Source of the DNA: an uncultured Prevotellaceae bacterium
GTDB taxonomy: Bacteria; Bacteroidota; Bacteroidia; Bacteroidales; Bacteroidaceae
Assembly (NCBI GenBank): GCA_947174945.1
Contig: CAMWKZ010000002.1
Location: forward strand, 51,033 to 115,032
DNA: 64,000 nucleotides
Direction of reading: 5' to 3'
This document shows, one piece after another, positions 31,140 to 40,617 of this stretch. The position numbers and the translations under genes were made by a program. Positions within the stretch are counted from its first letter, which is position 1. The number at the start of each line of letters is the position of its first letter. The notes beneath the pieces are model-generated. The model searched no databases. It was not told the origin of the DNA and saw nothing but the letters and a program-made list of their open reading frames with translations.

Positions 31140-33200
31140 ATGAGACGTAACGCATACATCATCCTCACAACACTGCTGCTACTGCTGATGGCCATGCCAC
31201 CAGTAGCTGCACAGCAGGACAAGGCTGCCGACAGGATAAAGCAGCTGACGAAGGAGATGTATCAACGGTTTAGCGAAGACGACTACGAGGGGCTGAAAAA
31301 GGTAGGAAACGAGCTGAAGAGCGAGAGCGAGAAGGTGGGCGACGACATTACCTACTACAAGAGTTGGGGCAACATCATCATCAAGTCGGTAGAGCAGGAG
31401 GGTCGCCAGCAGGCACTCAACATGATGAAGGAGCTGCGCGAGCACGCCATTCAGCACAACAGCAAGTTCGGACTGTACACCAGCTATTACACCACCGCCC
31501 ACATCCTGAACATGATGGACGACACCGAGGGAGCCATCGAGAACTATAAGAAGGCGGGCGAGATACTGAAGGCAAACTACCCCAAGGAGAGTATGGCACC
31601 CACTTATAACGCCATAGCCGAGGTGCTGGTGCAGCAGAAAAAGGACTCGCTGGCCGTTGTCTACTCGCAAAAGGCACTCAGCGACCCTTACATCAGCCTG
31701 TTGCAACGACGCATCAGCCTGTCGAATATATGTCAGGCATACGGCTGGCTCGGCAAGCGGGCTGAGTTCGACAGGGCTTATGCCCGACTGAGCAAGCTGG
31801 AGCCACTGTCTGAGAACATCAGCGACGACCGACGGAAAGTGGAGGTGTTTCGCGCCAGCATGAACGGCCAGCACGAGGAAGCCATCAAGCAAGCCTCGAA
31901 AATGAAGTCAAGGGTGTCGCGACTGCTCTACCAGAACAAGGCATACGAATGGGCAGGAAGATGGGAAGAAGCCCTGACGGCCTATAAGAACTACCGCTTC
32001 TATCAGGAGGAAGTGAACAAAAAAGAGCTGAAAGAACAGGCTAAGTACTACCAGATGGAGCTGAACATAGCGCAGGCGGAGAACGAGTCGAAAGACCTCC
32101 GACTGAGGAACAGACGGCTGGAGCAGAGGCAGCTGGAGGATGAGCTGACCCACAAACAGCTGGAAACCGAGACGGCTAAGCTAAAGTTGCAGAACATGGA
32201 CATTGAGCTGGCCAACGCTGCCATCAAGCACAAGAACGACAGCCTGGAGCAATGCACGCAGGCGGCTCTGCTGGATGAATACAAGCTGCGCATGGAAGCC
32301 CAGCGGCAATCAGAGAAGTCGCACCACATTATGATAGTGGCGGCAGCGGCCATCGCCCTGCTCATCATCGGCGGACTGTCGCTCTTTCAATACCGCCGAC
32401 AGCGGCAGATAAAGCAGTTGCAGTGCATGAACGAGCGGCTGCAAACGGCTTACGACCTGCTGAAACAGACGACAACGGCCAAGGAGCTGATGGAGAGCGA
32501 GCTGCGCATTGCCCATGACATTCAGACGAGTATGGTGCCCCACGACTTCCCCGAACGCCGTAACATCGACCTCTATGCACAGCTGAAGCCGGCCAAGGCC
32601 GTGGGCGGCGACCTCTACGACTTTATCTTCTTCGACGATAAGTTCTATTTCTGCATAGGCGACGTGGCTGGCAAGGGTGTGCCCGCCTCGATGCTGATGT
32701 CGGCAACTATCAACCTGTTCCGCATGACAGCCAAGGAGGGATTTCCGCCCGAGTACATCGCCACCAAGCTGAACGACACCTTGTCGACCGACAACCCAGA
32801 CGGTATGTTTGTCACGATGTTCATTGGCGTTATCGACATGAGCAGTGGGCACATGGACTACTGCAATGCCGGCCACAACCCGCCACTGCTCGACGGGGCG
32901 TTCATGGACGTAGAGAGCAACGCCCCTATCGGTCTGTGGCCTGATATTGAGTTCGTCGGACAGCAGGTTGACTACGTTAAGGACAAGATGCTGTTCCTCT
33001 ATACCGACGGTGTCAGCGAGGCTGAGAACACGGTTCAGGAACAGTTTGGCGAGGAACGCCTGCAGGCACTGATACACCTCAACAACATGGAGAGTTCGCG
33101 CCAAACCATTGAGACAACAATAAAGGCCGTCACTCATTTTGTTGGCGATGCCGAACAGAGTGACGACCTGACTATGATGTGTATCAAGGTTATAGCTTGA
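31140..33200 (+). CDS. Membrane-anchored PP2C/SpoIIE-type serine phosphatase with periplasmic helical sensor
   Basis: The 686-residue protein has a signal peptide ending PPVAAQQ, a TPR-like helical region (about 30-290), a coiled coil (about 290-395, NRRLEQRQLEDELTHKQLET), one transmembrane helix (about 397-416, IMIVAAAAIALLIIGGLSLF) and a cytosolic SpoIIE/RsbU phosphatase domain: LRIAHDIQTSMVP, AVGGDLYDF (metal Asp), IGDVAGKGVPASMLMS, YCNAGHNPPLL and LFLYTDGVSEAEN. Such proteins dephosphorylate anti-anti-sigma factors, but no anti-sigma gene is adjacent. ATG 31140 gives the signal peptide. The 3' end overlaps the convergent GH31 gene by 11 bp. Confidence 0.88.
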   Translation: MRRNAYIILTTLLLLLMAMPPVAAQQDKAADRIKQLTKEMYQRFSEDDYEGLKKVGNELKSESEKVGDDITYYKSWGNIIIKSVEQEGRQQALNMMKELREHAIQHNSKFGLYTSYYTTAHILNMMDDTEGAIENYKKAGEILKANYPKESMAPTYNAIAEVLVQQKKDSLAVVYSQKALSDPYISLLQRRISLSNICQAYGWLGKRAEFDRAYARLSKLEPLSENISDDRRKVEVFRASMNGQHEEAIKQASKMKSRVSRLLYQNKAYEWAGRWEEALTAYKNYRFYQEEVNKKELKEQAKYYQMELNIAQAENESKDLRLRNRRLEQRQLEDELTHKQLETETAKLKLQNMDIELANAAIKHKNDSLEQCTQAALLDEYKLRMEAQRQSEKSHHIMIVAAAAIALLIIGGLSLFQYRRQRQIKQLQCMNERLQTAYDLLKQTTTAKELMESELRIAHDIQTSMVPHDFPERRNIDLYAQLKPAKAVGGDLYDFIFFDDKFYFCIGDVAGKGVPASMLMSATINLFRMTAKEGFPPEYIATKLNDTLSTDNPDGMFVTMFIGVIDMSSGHMDYCNAGHNPPLLDGAFMDVESNAPIGLWPDIEFVGQQVDYVKDKMLFLYTDGVSEAENTVQEQFGEERLQALIHLNNMESSRQTIETTIKAVTHFVGDAEQSDDLTMMCIKVIA

Positions 33201-36126
33201 CGCTGATAGCCTTGCCGTTGTATTGCACCATCTTACCCTCCGGGGCATCCAAGTCTAACTCACGGGGCTGCTCCTTCGTAATGAGCACCACATTGAAGCG
33301 GCGCTGCTTCAGCATTCCGTTGAACTGGCCGTTACGCTTGCCGAAGCTGACGGTGCGCGTGGCATCGTCGTAGCTGATGTCAATAGTAGCGTACTTCCCT
33401 TTCTCGTAATTGTAGTTCACGCCCTCGTCCTCATACAACTGGAACTGGGCATCTTTGCCGGCATAGACGTAAAGGTTTATCAGTTCGGCTGGTTTCTCGT
33501 CGGTGTACTGCAACTCTGGGCCAAAGGGAATGATGCTGCCCTCGCGGACAAAGACGGGGATGCGCTCATAGGGGGCATCGACCACCAGCGACTGGCCGCC
33601 ATCGATGTGTTCGCCTGTATAGAGGTTGTACCAGCCCGACTGCTTGGGGAAGTAGACGGAGCGGTTGCGAGCCTTATAGTACCCCACGGGGCAGGCCATC
33701 AGGGCTGGGCCAAAGAGCCACTGGTCTTTGATGTTCTCTACCTGACGGTCGCCGTTGAAGTCCATCACGAGGCCACGCAGCATGGTGTAGTCTTTCAGGT
33801 GTACCCAGCCCGCCATAGAATAGAGGTAGGGCATGAGGCGATAGCGCAGCTTGTCGTAGTAGGCAAACGACTGATAGCAGGGATGGTCATCGGGTGCTAT
33901 GTTCCAGATTTCGCGGAACGGCCACTGGCCATGTACGCGGAACAAGGGGATGAAGGTGCCGAACTGGCTCCAACGGGCTTGCAGCTCGCGCCACTCCTTC
34001 AGGTCTTCGTTCTCCACGCCCGTCCTCTCATAGAGGCTTTGCGCCTGCACATAGCGGTTTTCTACGCAGAAGCCGCCTTGGTCCATGCCCCAGAAAGGCA
34101 GTCCCGACATCGAGTAGTTCAGTCCCGCCGTCATCTGAGCACGCATATCCTCCCAGCGGGTGCCTATGTCACCGCTCCACGTTGCGGTGGAGTAACGCTG
34201 CTCACCTGCAAAACCGCTACGGGTCAGGAGGAACACACGCTGGTTAGGGTTGACGGAGCGCTGTCCGTTGTAGATGGCATCGGCATTGACAATGCTATAG
34301 GCATTGAAGTACTCCGTCGTGGTGCCCAGTGCCGTAGGGCCACTGAGGGCCTTGCGATACCACATGGGAGTGCAGTCGCGCACATTCGGCTCGGAGGCAT
34401 CCATCCACCAAGCATCTATACCATACTTATATTTAGAGAACAGGTTCTCGTCCATCTGCCGCCAAAAGAGCTTTCGGGCTCCTGCGTCGTAGGCATCATA
34501 GAACGAGCCGACATAGCCCGGGCCCACCCAGTCGTGGATGTCGTCCTTCACTGCCTGATGGTACATCCATCCTTTCTTGTCTATCTCCTTATAGTTGTCG
34601 GTATTGCAATAGAACTTAGGCCATACGGAAATCATGAAGCGGCCACCCATTGCGTGAACCGAGTCAAGCATGGCCTGAGGGTTAGGATAGCGCGACAGCT
34701 CAAACTGGTGGGAGCCCCATTGGTCTTCTTTCCAGTAGTTCCAGTCCTGCACGATATTGTCTATCGGGAGCTGGCGCTTGCGGAACTCGGCCAAATTATC
34801 CTCTATCTCAGCCGAGGTCTTATAGCGCTCACGGCTCTGCCAGAAGCCTAACGCCCACTTAGGATAGACGGGAGCCTTACCCGTCAGGGTGCGGTAGCCC
34901 GAGATGACTTCATCGGCATTCTGTCCAGCGATGAAGTAGTAGTCCATGTCCTGAGCCATTTCGCTCCAGATGGAGAGCTTCTGCTGGTTTCTGTTAGGGG
35001 CGGCTACGCGCAGTCCGCAATAGGATACGCCACCGTCGGGCTGCCACTCGATGCGCAGTTGATAGCGTTTGTTCTTCCGCAACACTTGGCGGAACTTGTA
35101 GGTATTGGGGTTCCATGCCGTGCGCCAACGCTCGGGCACCACTTCCTTTCCACCGATATAAACCTTGATATAACCTGCATAGTAAAGGATGAAATGGTAC
35201 TGCATATCACGCGGAGCCTCGATAAAGCCTTCATAGACAACCTTGGAGCCATTCAGCGCAAACCCTTTCGGCAGATTCTTGATGCCGCCCGGCTCCGTCT
35301 GGTTACCCAGCTCGGAAGTTGCAGGGCAGTCGAACTCGTAATAGATGGAATCCTCACCACGGACAATGCGGTGACCGTCCTTATCAGTGTAAGTTCCCGT
35401 CAGCTGCCCGGGCTTACCCTGTTTGTCATAGAGCTTAAAGGCACGGCCCAGCTGTAGATAGTCGTCGGGATTGCCCCAACGGCAGTAGCTGTACGAGTCC
35501 CACAGCAGTCCGTAGTTCTTGTTAGACAGGACGAATGGCACACTGACCTTTGTATTATATTGGAACAAGTCCTCGTTCAGTCCCTTCATGTTCAGTTCCT
35601 CCGACTGGTGCTGTCCCAGTCCGTAGAAAGCCTCGTCACGAGGACTGTCAAACAGCGCACGCCAAGTCAGCCCGTGCCGCTGTTCTTCGGGCACCTTAGC
35701 CACGTCGACACCAATCTCGCGGTCTGGCACGCGGAAGGGCTTGAAGGTCTTTCCGTTTCTGGCCTCCTTCAACAGTTTATGGCCATTACCGTCATAGAAC
35801 GTCACGGCTCCTGTCTGCTTATCGACCCGTGCCTCTACGTGAGCAGCCTTTACCACTAGTTGCTCACCATCAGTTACCGTAAACTTCGGCTTCGCCGTCT
35901 GCTTAACGATAATCAGGCTCTGCTTCTCTGGAAGCTGGGCATCCGACGTTGCCTGCACTCGGATGATATTGTCATTAACCACTTGCAGACGCACCACTTG
36001 GGCATCCCCTGCCTTTTCCTGCTTGACAGGAATCGTTATAAACTGGCCGTCGACCTTATAATCGGCACCCGTCATGGCCATTGTCACCATCGACAACAGC
36101 CCTATACATAAAAATCGCTTTATCAT
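33190..36126 (-). CDS. Glycoside hydrolase family 31 enzyme with PA14 insert, probable alpha-xylosidase
   Basis: The 978-residue secreted enzyme has a signal peptide (MIKRFLCIGLLSMVTMAMTG), a GH31 N-terminal beta domain, a PA14-type insert at about 225-380 (YEFDCPATSELGNQ, YEGFIEAPRDMQYHFIL) and the (beta/alpha)8 domain with nucleophile Asp in DAWWMDASEPN (about 575) and acid/base Asp in TWSGDIGTRWEDM (about 652). A C-terminal beta domain follows. The PA14-GH31 layout is that of alpha-xylosidases acting on xyloglucan oligosaccharides; other alpha-glycosidase activity is possible. It starts 22 bp after the sensor kinase gene and is probably in its operon. Confidence 0.9.
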   Translation of the reverse strand: MIKRFLCIGLLSMVTMAMTGADYKVDGQFITIPVKQEKAGDAQVVRLQVVNDNIIRVQATSDAQLPEKQSLIIVKQTAKPKFTVTDGEQLVVKAAHVEARVDKQTGAVTFYDGNGHKLLKEARNGKTFKPFRVPDREIGVDVAKVPEEQRHGLTWRALFDSPRDEAFYGLGQHQSEELNMKGLNEDLFQYNTKVSVPFVLSNKNYGLLWDSYSYCRWGNPDDYLQLGRAFKLYDKQGKPGQLTGTYTDKDGHRIVRGEDSIYYEFDCPATSELGNQTEPGGIKNLPKGFALNGSKVVYEGFIEAPRDMQYHFILYYAGYIKVYIGGKEVVPERWRTAWNPNTYKFRQVLRKNKRYQLRIEWQPDGGVSYCGLRVAAPNRNQQKLSIWSEMAQDMDYYFIAGQNADEVISGYRTLTGKAPVYPKWALGFWQSRERYKTSAEIEDNLAEFRKRQLPIDNIVQDWNYWKEDQWGSHQFELSRYPNPQAMLDSVHAMGGRFMISVWPKFYCNTDNYKEIDKKGWMYHQAVKDDIHDWVGPGYVGSFYDAYDAGARKLFWRQMDENLFSKYKYGIDAWWMDASEPNVRDCTPMWYRKALSGPTALGTTTEYFNAYSIVNADAIYNGQRSVNPNQRVFLLTRSGFAGEQRYSTATWSGDIGTRWEDMRAQMTAGLNYSMSGLPFWGMDQGGFCVENRYVQAQSLYERTGVENEDLKEWRELQARWSQFGTFIPLFRVHGQWPFREIWNIAPDDHPCYQSFAYYDKLRYRLMPYLYSMAGWVHLKDYTMLRGLVMDFNGDRQVENIKDQWLFGPALMACPVGYYKARNRSVYFPKQSGWYNLYTGEHIDGGQSLVVDAPYERIPVFVREGSIIPFGPELQYTDEKPAELINLYVYAGKDAQFQLYEDEGVNYNYEKGKYATIDISYDDATRTVSFGKRNGQFNGMLKQRRFNVVLITKEQPRELDLDAPEGKMVQYNGKAISVKL

Positions 36127-36148
36127 AATCGCCTATACATTTTCAACT

Positions 36149-39100
36149 TTAGTCTTCCATCACAATGGCTTCTTCTATCTCATTGGCTACGGACAGCGTA
36201 ATAAAGAAGATGGTACCTCCACCCGGATTGTCCTCCATGCGAATGTCACCACCATGTGCTACCACGATGTCCTTGACGGTGGCCAGCCCTATCCCATCCG
36301 TACCGGGCAGATGGTCGAAGGCGTGTTCTTTATATTCGTCACGTATGCCGATACCATTGTCGGCCACCTGTATCTGCACCCGACTATCGGCAGTGCGAGC
36401 CACTCCCACACTGATACGACAGTCTGATAGTGAGAACTTCACCGAATTGTCAAACAGAATATGGATTGCCTGCGTAAACTCCGCTGTAGCAATATCAACA
36501 TCCAACTGCTTCACTGCTGACAGGAAATGAATCTTGGCCTTGTTGCCGACAGTCGCCTGATAGTCAGCACACAGCTGGCGTAACAGCTTCACAATATCTG
36601 TTGTCTGCCGTATCAATTCCATCTTCTCTTGCTTTGGAGGCTCTGCCGTATGCTGCGCCTGTTGCTCAGCATCAAGCTGCATCTTCATCTGACCCAGCCA
36701 CTGCATCTTCTCCGTCTCACGGCGCAAGGTCTCGACCTCCATCTTGCGTGCCTGCTGCTTCATATAACGGCGACGCCACCAGAAAGCAGCCAAGGCAATA
36801 AGCAACACATAAAGCAGGATAGCCCAGCGGGTGCGCCACCAAGCCGACTGGATAGTTATCTCCAGCTGGCTTTCCTCGTCACCTATGGTTCCATCGTCAT
36901 TAAGCATACGGACACAAAGGGTGTAACTGCCAGCCCGCAGTGAGTTATAGGTAATATTCGGGTTTAGCTCCGAGGTTTTCACCCAGTTTTCATTAAATCC
37001 TTTCAGTTTATAGACAAAGCGCTTACCATTGTTAATGTTACCCGCATCACTGGCCAGCTGAATAGTAAACTGGTCGTTGAATCGCAGCGTAATATCGCGG
37101 CACACATCCAAAGCCTCTTTCAGAATGATGCGCCCGTCTATCTCATGACCTACTGGCACGTCAACATCAAACAGCTGCAGGCCACTGAACACTGGACGTT
37201 CCTTGCTCTTGTCGCCTGACAAGGCCTTCGTATTGATAATATCCAGTCCACCTTGTCCACCTATCAATAACTTTCCATCATTAGTCATATAGGTAGAGCG
37301 CTGGTTATAGGCACTCTGCTGCAAGCCATCACGATTATTATAACTGCGCAAGGTAAACTGCCAGGTTCCATCTTCCTGCTGTTGGGGGATGACCTTCGAC
37401 ACGCCGTGGTCGGTCACTACCCACATGGTATGCGACTGGTCCTCTTGTATCGAACCCACATTCGAGCCAAAGAGACCATCAGTCATGTCAAGCTGCCACA
37501 CGCGTTGTGTCTGTTGGTCATAGATACATACACCCGACGACGAACCTTGCCAGATAAGTCCTCGGCTGTCTTCCATCACACAGACAGTGTTACTCGTAGT
37601 AACCGTTACATTCGGGTCTTCGGGGATGACACGGTTCACCAACCTGCCCGTAGCAGGATTGACGAAGCAGTAGTACCAACTGGTACCCATCATCAACCAT
37701 CCCTTTTTAAGCCACCATGCCGAAGTAATGTAATCACCGGGCAGCTTAGTATTCTGCGTATTCCACGTGCGGAACTTTCCCGTCTTTAGGTCAAGCATCT
37801 GAATACCACCTCCCAGCGTACCAATCCAGATGCGGTGCCACTTATCTTCCGTAACGCTCCACACGCTGTTGTTAGCCAGTCCGTCGGCAGCCCCTGTCAC
37901 CCGATAGTTAACAATGGTTGCCTGTGTAGGGTCAGTCTTTGAAGGAATACAACGAGTCAGTCCACCATTATAGGAACCGAACCAGATACTACCATCGCTG
38001 GCAAGGCATGAACCCACCATGATATTACCCAGCATCGGACTATTAGCTGTTGTATAGTGAGACACTGTTTCACCCGTCCGCGGGTCATAAACCATAATGC
38101 CGCGCTCGTTGCTACCCAGCCAATAATAACCGTGACGGTCTTCAACGACAGTATTAATATCACCCAATTCTAGACTCTTGATGCTGGCCAGGCCCTCAAT
38201 ATACTGGTTCACACCATTCTTATATGCGCCTATCCACACAGGGCCTCGTGGGTCCAAATAGATATACTTGAGAGTCTTGTCGCTCACTGTCGTCTCATCG
38301 TACTTGCTGTTCTGGAACTGACGGAACTGGCGGTTCTTCAAGTCAATCACAAACAGTCCCTCGTGGTCAGTGGCTGCCCATATCCATCCATGACGGTCAA
38401 CCCGCACATCCCATACATCCAGCTTCTCAGGGATATTCTCAATACCACGGCTACGCAACAAGTCAGTCAACTGTTTATACCACCGTTTTTCTTTCTGGAT
38501 ATAAATAAAGGTAAAGCCCTGCGTGGTTATCCAATAGTTGCCCTGACGGTCTACGTGTAAGCGGTAATCCTGATTTTCCACTCCACCATTCTCACGCATC
38601 CACTTGCTGACCCACTTCACCGTACCTTTCTCGCCGTCCATGCACATCAGCTCGCCACAGTTCGACGTAGCAAGCACATACTTGCCATAGTCTGCCATTG
38701 ACGAGATACCATAGGTTGGGTTCAGTTCGCCCTGACCATAGCCCAACCTGATTTGAGCACTTTTCTTTGTCTTCGGGTTATAGCAGAAGAAGCCTTCATT
38801 ATAGTATTTCACCCAAAAGTTTTTCTTATCGTCAATATGCACACGCTCTACGGCATTATGAGGCCCTAAGTATTTCTCTAACTCACGCCCGACGTTTCGT
38901 TCAAACTGCTCCGTCACGGGGTCATACACGCTATAACTCATACCATGCTTCAGCCATAGCTTCCCGTCGCAAGACTCCATGATTTGCTCAGTATAATTGT
39001 CGCGTATTGAGGTGGTGTCGCTTCTGTTCGAATAGAAAGTCTTAAACCGATAGCCGTCGTAGCGGTTCAGGCCATAGGCCGTACCTATCCAGACATACCC

Positions 39101-39247
39101 TCTGGAGTCGCGGTACACACAATTCACTTGCGAACTGGACAATCCGTTACGGGTGTCCAATCTGCGAAATTTCATCTCTGGCACATTACCCCTCATGACC
39201 ACAGGCAACAGGAGGGCGGCCAATAGCACATATAATGACCTTCTCAT
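36149..39247 (-). CDS. Propeller-domain sensor with Y_Y_Y and HATPase domains but no H-box
   Basis: The 1032-residue protein has a signal peptide, about 14 two-component-regulator propeller repeats (GYVWIGTAYGLNRYDG, GPVWIGAYKNGVNQY and others), a Y_Y_Y domain (YKLKGFNENWV), a transmembrane helix near 800-820 and a HATPase domain (N-box LFDNSVKFS, G1 VADNGIGIRD, G2 GTDGIGLATVKDI). Between helix and ATPase the usual H-E-x-R-T-P-L phospho-acceptor is absent; only a weak DHp-like second helix (MELIRQTTDIVKLLRQL) remains. No receiver or AraC domain follows. It may sense oligosaccharides in the periplasm but should not autophosphorylate canonically. Confidence 0.85.
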   Translation of the reverse strand: MRRSLYVLLAALLLPVVMRGNVPEMKFRRLDTRNGLSSSQVNCVYRDSRGYVWIGTAYGLNRYDGYRFKTFYSNRSDTTSIRDNYTEQIMESCDGKLWLKHGMSYSVYDPVTEQFERNVGRELEKYLGPHNAVERVHIDDKKNFWVKYYNEGFFCYNPKTKKSAQIRLGYGQGELNPTYGISSMADYGKYVLATSNCGELMCMDGEKGTVKWVSKWMRENGGVENQDYRLHVDRQGNYWITTQGFTFIYIQKEKRWYKQLTDLLRSRGIENIPEKLDVWDVRVDRHGWIWAATDHEGLFVIDLKNRQFRQFQNSKYDETTVSDKTLKYIYLDPRGPVWIGAYKNGVNQYIEGLASIKSLELGDINTVVEDRHGYYWLGSNERGIMVYDPRTGETVSHYTTANSPMLGNIMVGSCLASDGSIWFGSYNGGLTRCIPSKTDPTQATIVNYRVTGAADGLANNSVWSVTEDKWHRIWIGTLGGGIQMLDLKTGKFRTWNTQNTKLPGDYITSAWWLKKGWLMMGTSWYYCFVNPATGRLVNRVIPEDPNVTVTTSNTVCVMEDSRGLIWQGSSSGVCIYDQQTQRVWQLDMTDGLFGSNVGSIQEDQSHTMWVVTDHGVSKVIPQQQEDGTWQFTLRSYNNRDGLQQSAYNQRSTYMTNDGKLLIGGQGGLDIINTKALSGDKSKERPVFSGLQLFDVDVPVGHEIDGRIILKEALDVCRDITLRFNDQFTIQLASDAGNINNGKRFVYKLKGFNENWVKTSELNPNITYNSLRAGSYTLCVRMLNDDGTIGDEESQLEITIQSAWWRTRWAILLYVLLIALAAFWWRRRYMKQQARKMEVETLRRETEKMQWLGQMKMQLDAEQQAQHTAEPPKQEKMELIRQTTDIVKLLRQLCADYQATVGNKAKIHFLSAVKQLDVDIATAEFTQAIHILFDNSVKFSLSDCRISVGVARTADSRVQIQVADNGIGIRDEYKEHAFDHLPGTDGIGLATVKDIVVAHGGDIRMEDNPGGGTIFFITLSVANEIEEAIVMED

Positions 39248-39270
39248 TACGGTTTTTAGTTAGTGTTTTG

Positions 39271-39278
39271 CAAATATA
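39271..39278 (-). promoter_or_regulatory. -7 element of the sensor-GH31 operon
   Basis: CAAATATA on the plus strand is TATATTTG on the minus strand, 23 nt before the sensor start. Confidence 0.55.
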
Positions 39279-39347
39279 CTACTTTTATATGACATAGCCA
39301 AACAAAACATTCCGATTGTTTCTTGGCCTACACATTTCCACAAGTTC

Positions 39348-40391
39348 TTACGTCCTCTTCTTCAAGTTCTCATGCTTGGCTGACGTCTCACGAATAACCA
39401 GCTGCTGGGGAACTATCTCCTTATACACCTTCTGGTCGCCATCAATGCTTCTCAGTAAGAGTTCGCAAGCCCTGACACCCATCTGATGCGACTGGTCTTC
39501 AATGACCGAGAGCCGAGGAGTAACAAAGGCTGTATGAACATCGTCCGTAAAACCTATCAGCGCCACGTCGTCGGGAATGCGCAGCCCACAGTTCTTAATA
39601 GCCGTGAATGCCGCAAACGTGATGATGTCGTTAAACGCAAGAATGGCATCAGGACGTTTTTCCCCCTTGAACAGTTGCTCCACAGCATGAATTGCTACGT
39701 CATAGTCAATCATACCACATACCACTAAGTCACGGTCTATCTCTACGTGGTTTTCACGTAAAGCCTCCAGATAGCCATGCTTCCTACGGCGCACCATGTC
39801 CAGATGATTCGGGCCTCCGATGAAAGCTATTCGCCGGCTGCCCGTATCCAGCAAATGCTGCGTGGCGAGCTGGGCAGCCTCATCACCGTTAGCCATCACA
39901 GATGAGAAGCGGTCTGTCATACAAGTCCGCCCAAAGAACACCAACGGGATACCCATATCGGAAATCTCCTCAAAATGACTATAGTCCGTCGTTGTCTGGG
40001 ACAGGCAGGCAATGATTCCCTCCACATGCATACTGACAAAGTTGTCAATAGCCTGCCGCTCATCTTCAAAACTCTCATGACTGTTGGCACTGATAACGCT
40101 ATAGCCCTCACGCCGAGCCGCATCCTCAATACCGTCCAACACGGCAGCATAGTAGTGGGTAACCAAATTTGGCACGACAACACCGATAATCTTCGGGGCA
40201 TCTTTGCGCAAACTCTGCGCAAAGGGATTGGGCCGATAGTTCATTTTCTTAGCCAATTCTTTCACCCGCTGCTGCATTTCCTTACTTATCTCTTGCGAAC
40301 TGCGTAAGGCACGGCTAACAGTGGCAATGCTAACCCCCAGTTCATTGGCCAAATCCTTCAACGACGTGCGATGTTGTCTCTTACTATTCAT
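39348..40391 (-). CDS. LacI-family transcriptional regulator
   Basis: The 347-residue protein has the N-terminal LacI HTH (TSLKDLANELGVSIATVSRAL) and hinge (RVKELAKKMNYRPN), then a periplasmic-binding-protein-like effector domain (KIIGVVVPNLVTHYYAAVLD, GIPLVFFGRTC, RIAFIGGPNHLDMVRRRKHG, DDVALIGFTDD). It should bind a palindromic operator and respond to a sugar from GH31/GH28 action. ATG 40391 was chosen instead of the TTG two codons earlier. A -7 element (TAACTTTG, minus strand, 40414-40421) precedes it. Confidence 0.9.
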   Translation of the reverse strand: MNSKRQHRTSLKDLANELGVSIATVSRALRSSQEISKEMQQRVKELAKKMNYRPNPFAQSLRKDAPKIIGVVVPNLVTHYYAAVLDGIEDAARREGYSVISANSHESFEDERQAIDNFVSMHVEGIIACLSQTTTDYSHFEEISDMGIPLVFFGRTCMTDRFSSVMANGDEAAQLATQHLLDTGSRRIAFIGGPNHLDMVRRRKHGYLEALRENHVEIDRDLVVCGMIDYDVAIHAVEQLFKGEKRPDAILAFNDIITFAAFTAIKNCGLRIPDDVALIGFTDDVHTAFVTPRLSVIEDQSHQMGVRACELLLRSIDGDQKVYKEIVPQQLVIRETSAKHENLKKRT

Positions 40392-40439
40392 GTCCAAAGG
40401 TTCTTAGTGGCAGCAAAGTTACAAAAAAAGGAGTAATTA

Positions 40440-40476
40440 CGAAAACGTTTACGTTAGTTTTTTGCGTTATAACGCA
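40440..40476. promoter_or_regulatory. Candidate LacI-type operators upstream of lacI-like gene
   Basis: Two palindromic sites lie 50-85 bp before the regulator start: CGAAAACGTTTACG (around 40440-40453, CpG-centred like LacI-family operators) and the perfect 14-bp palindrome TGCGTTATAACGCA (40463-40476). They sit between the regulator promoter and an opposite-facing promoter at 40498. Confidence 0.45.
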
Positions 40477-40497
40477 TCAGACTGGCCAAAAAGTAAG

Positions 40498-40597
40498 TAT
40501 CTTTGCACCGCAATTTATAGAATGAGTAATGAATAGTTGATAATAAGTTAGTTAGAACATGAAGAGGAAGGCCGTCGTGAGACATCCTTCCTCTTTT
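40498..40597 (+). ncRNA. Candidate small RNA with own promoter and terminator
   Basis: A plus-strand -7 element TATCTTTG (40498-40505) is followed about 55 nt later by a terminator: AAGAGGAAGG (40562-40571) pairs perfectly with CCTTCCTCTT (40586-40595), 14-nt loop, ending in UUUU. The predicted transcript is about 85 nt from near 40512, with no convincing ORF. Both neighbouring genes are on the minus strand, so the promoter serves neither. The hairpin could also terminate the GH28 transcript coming from the other side. Confidence 0.5.
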
Positions 40598-40617
40598 CGT
40601 TATTCCTTGTTCTTTCG

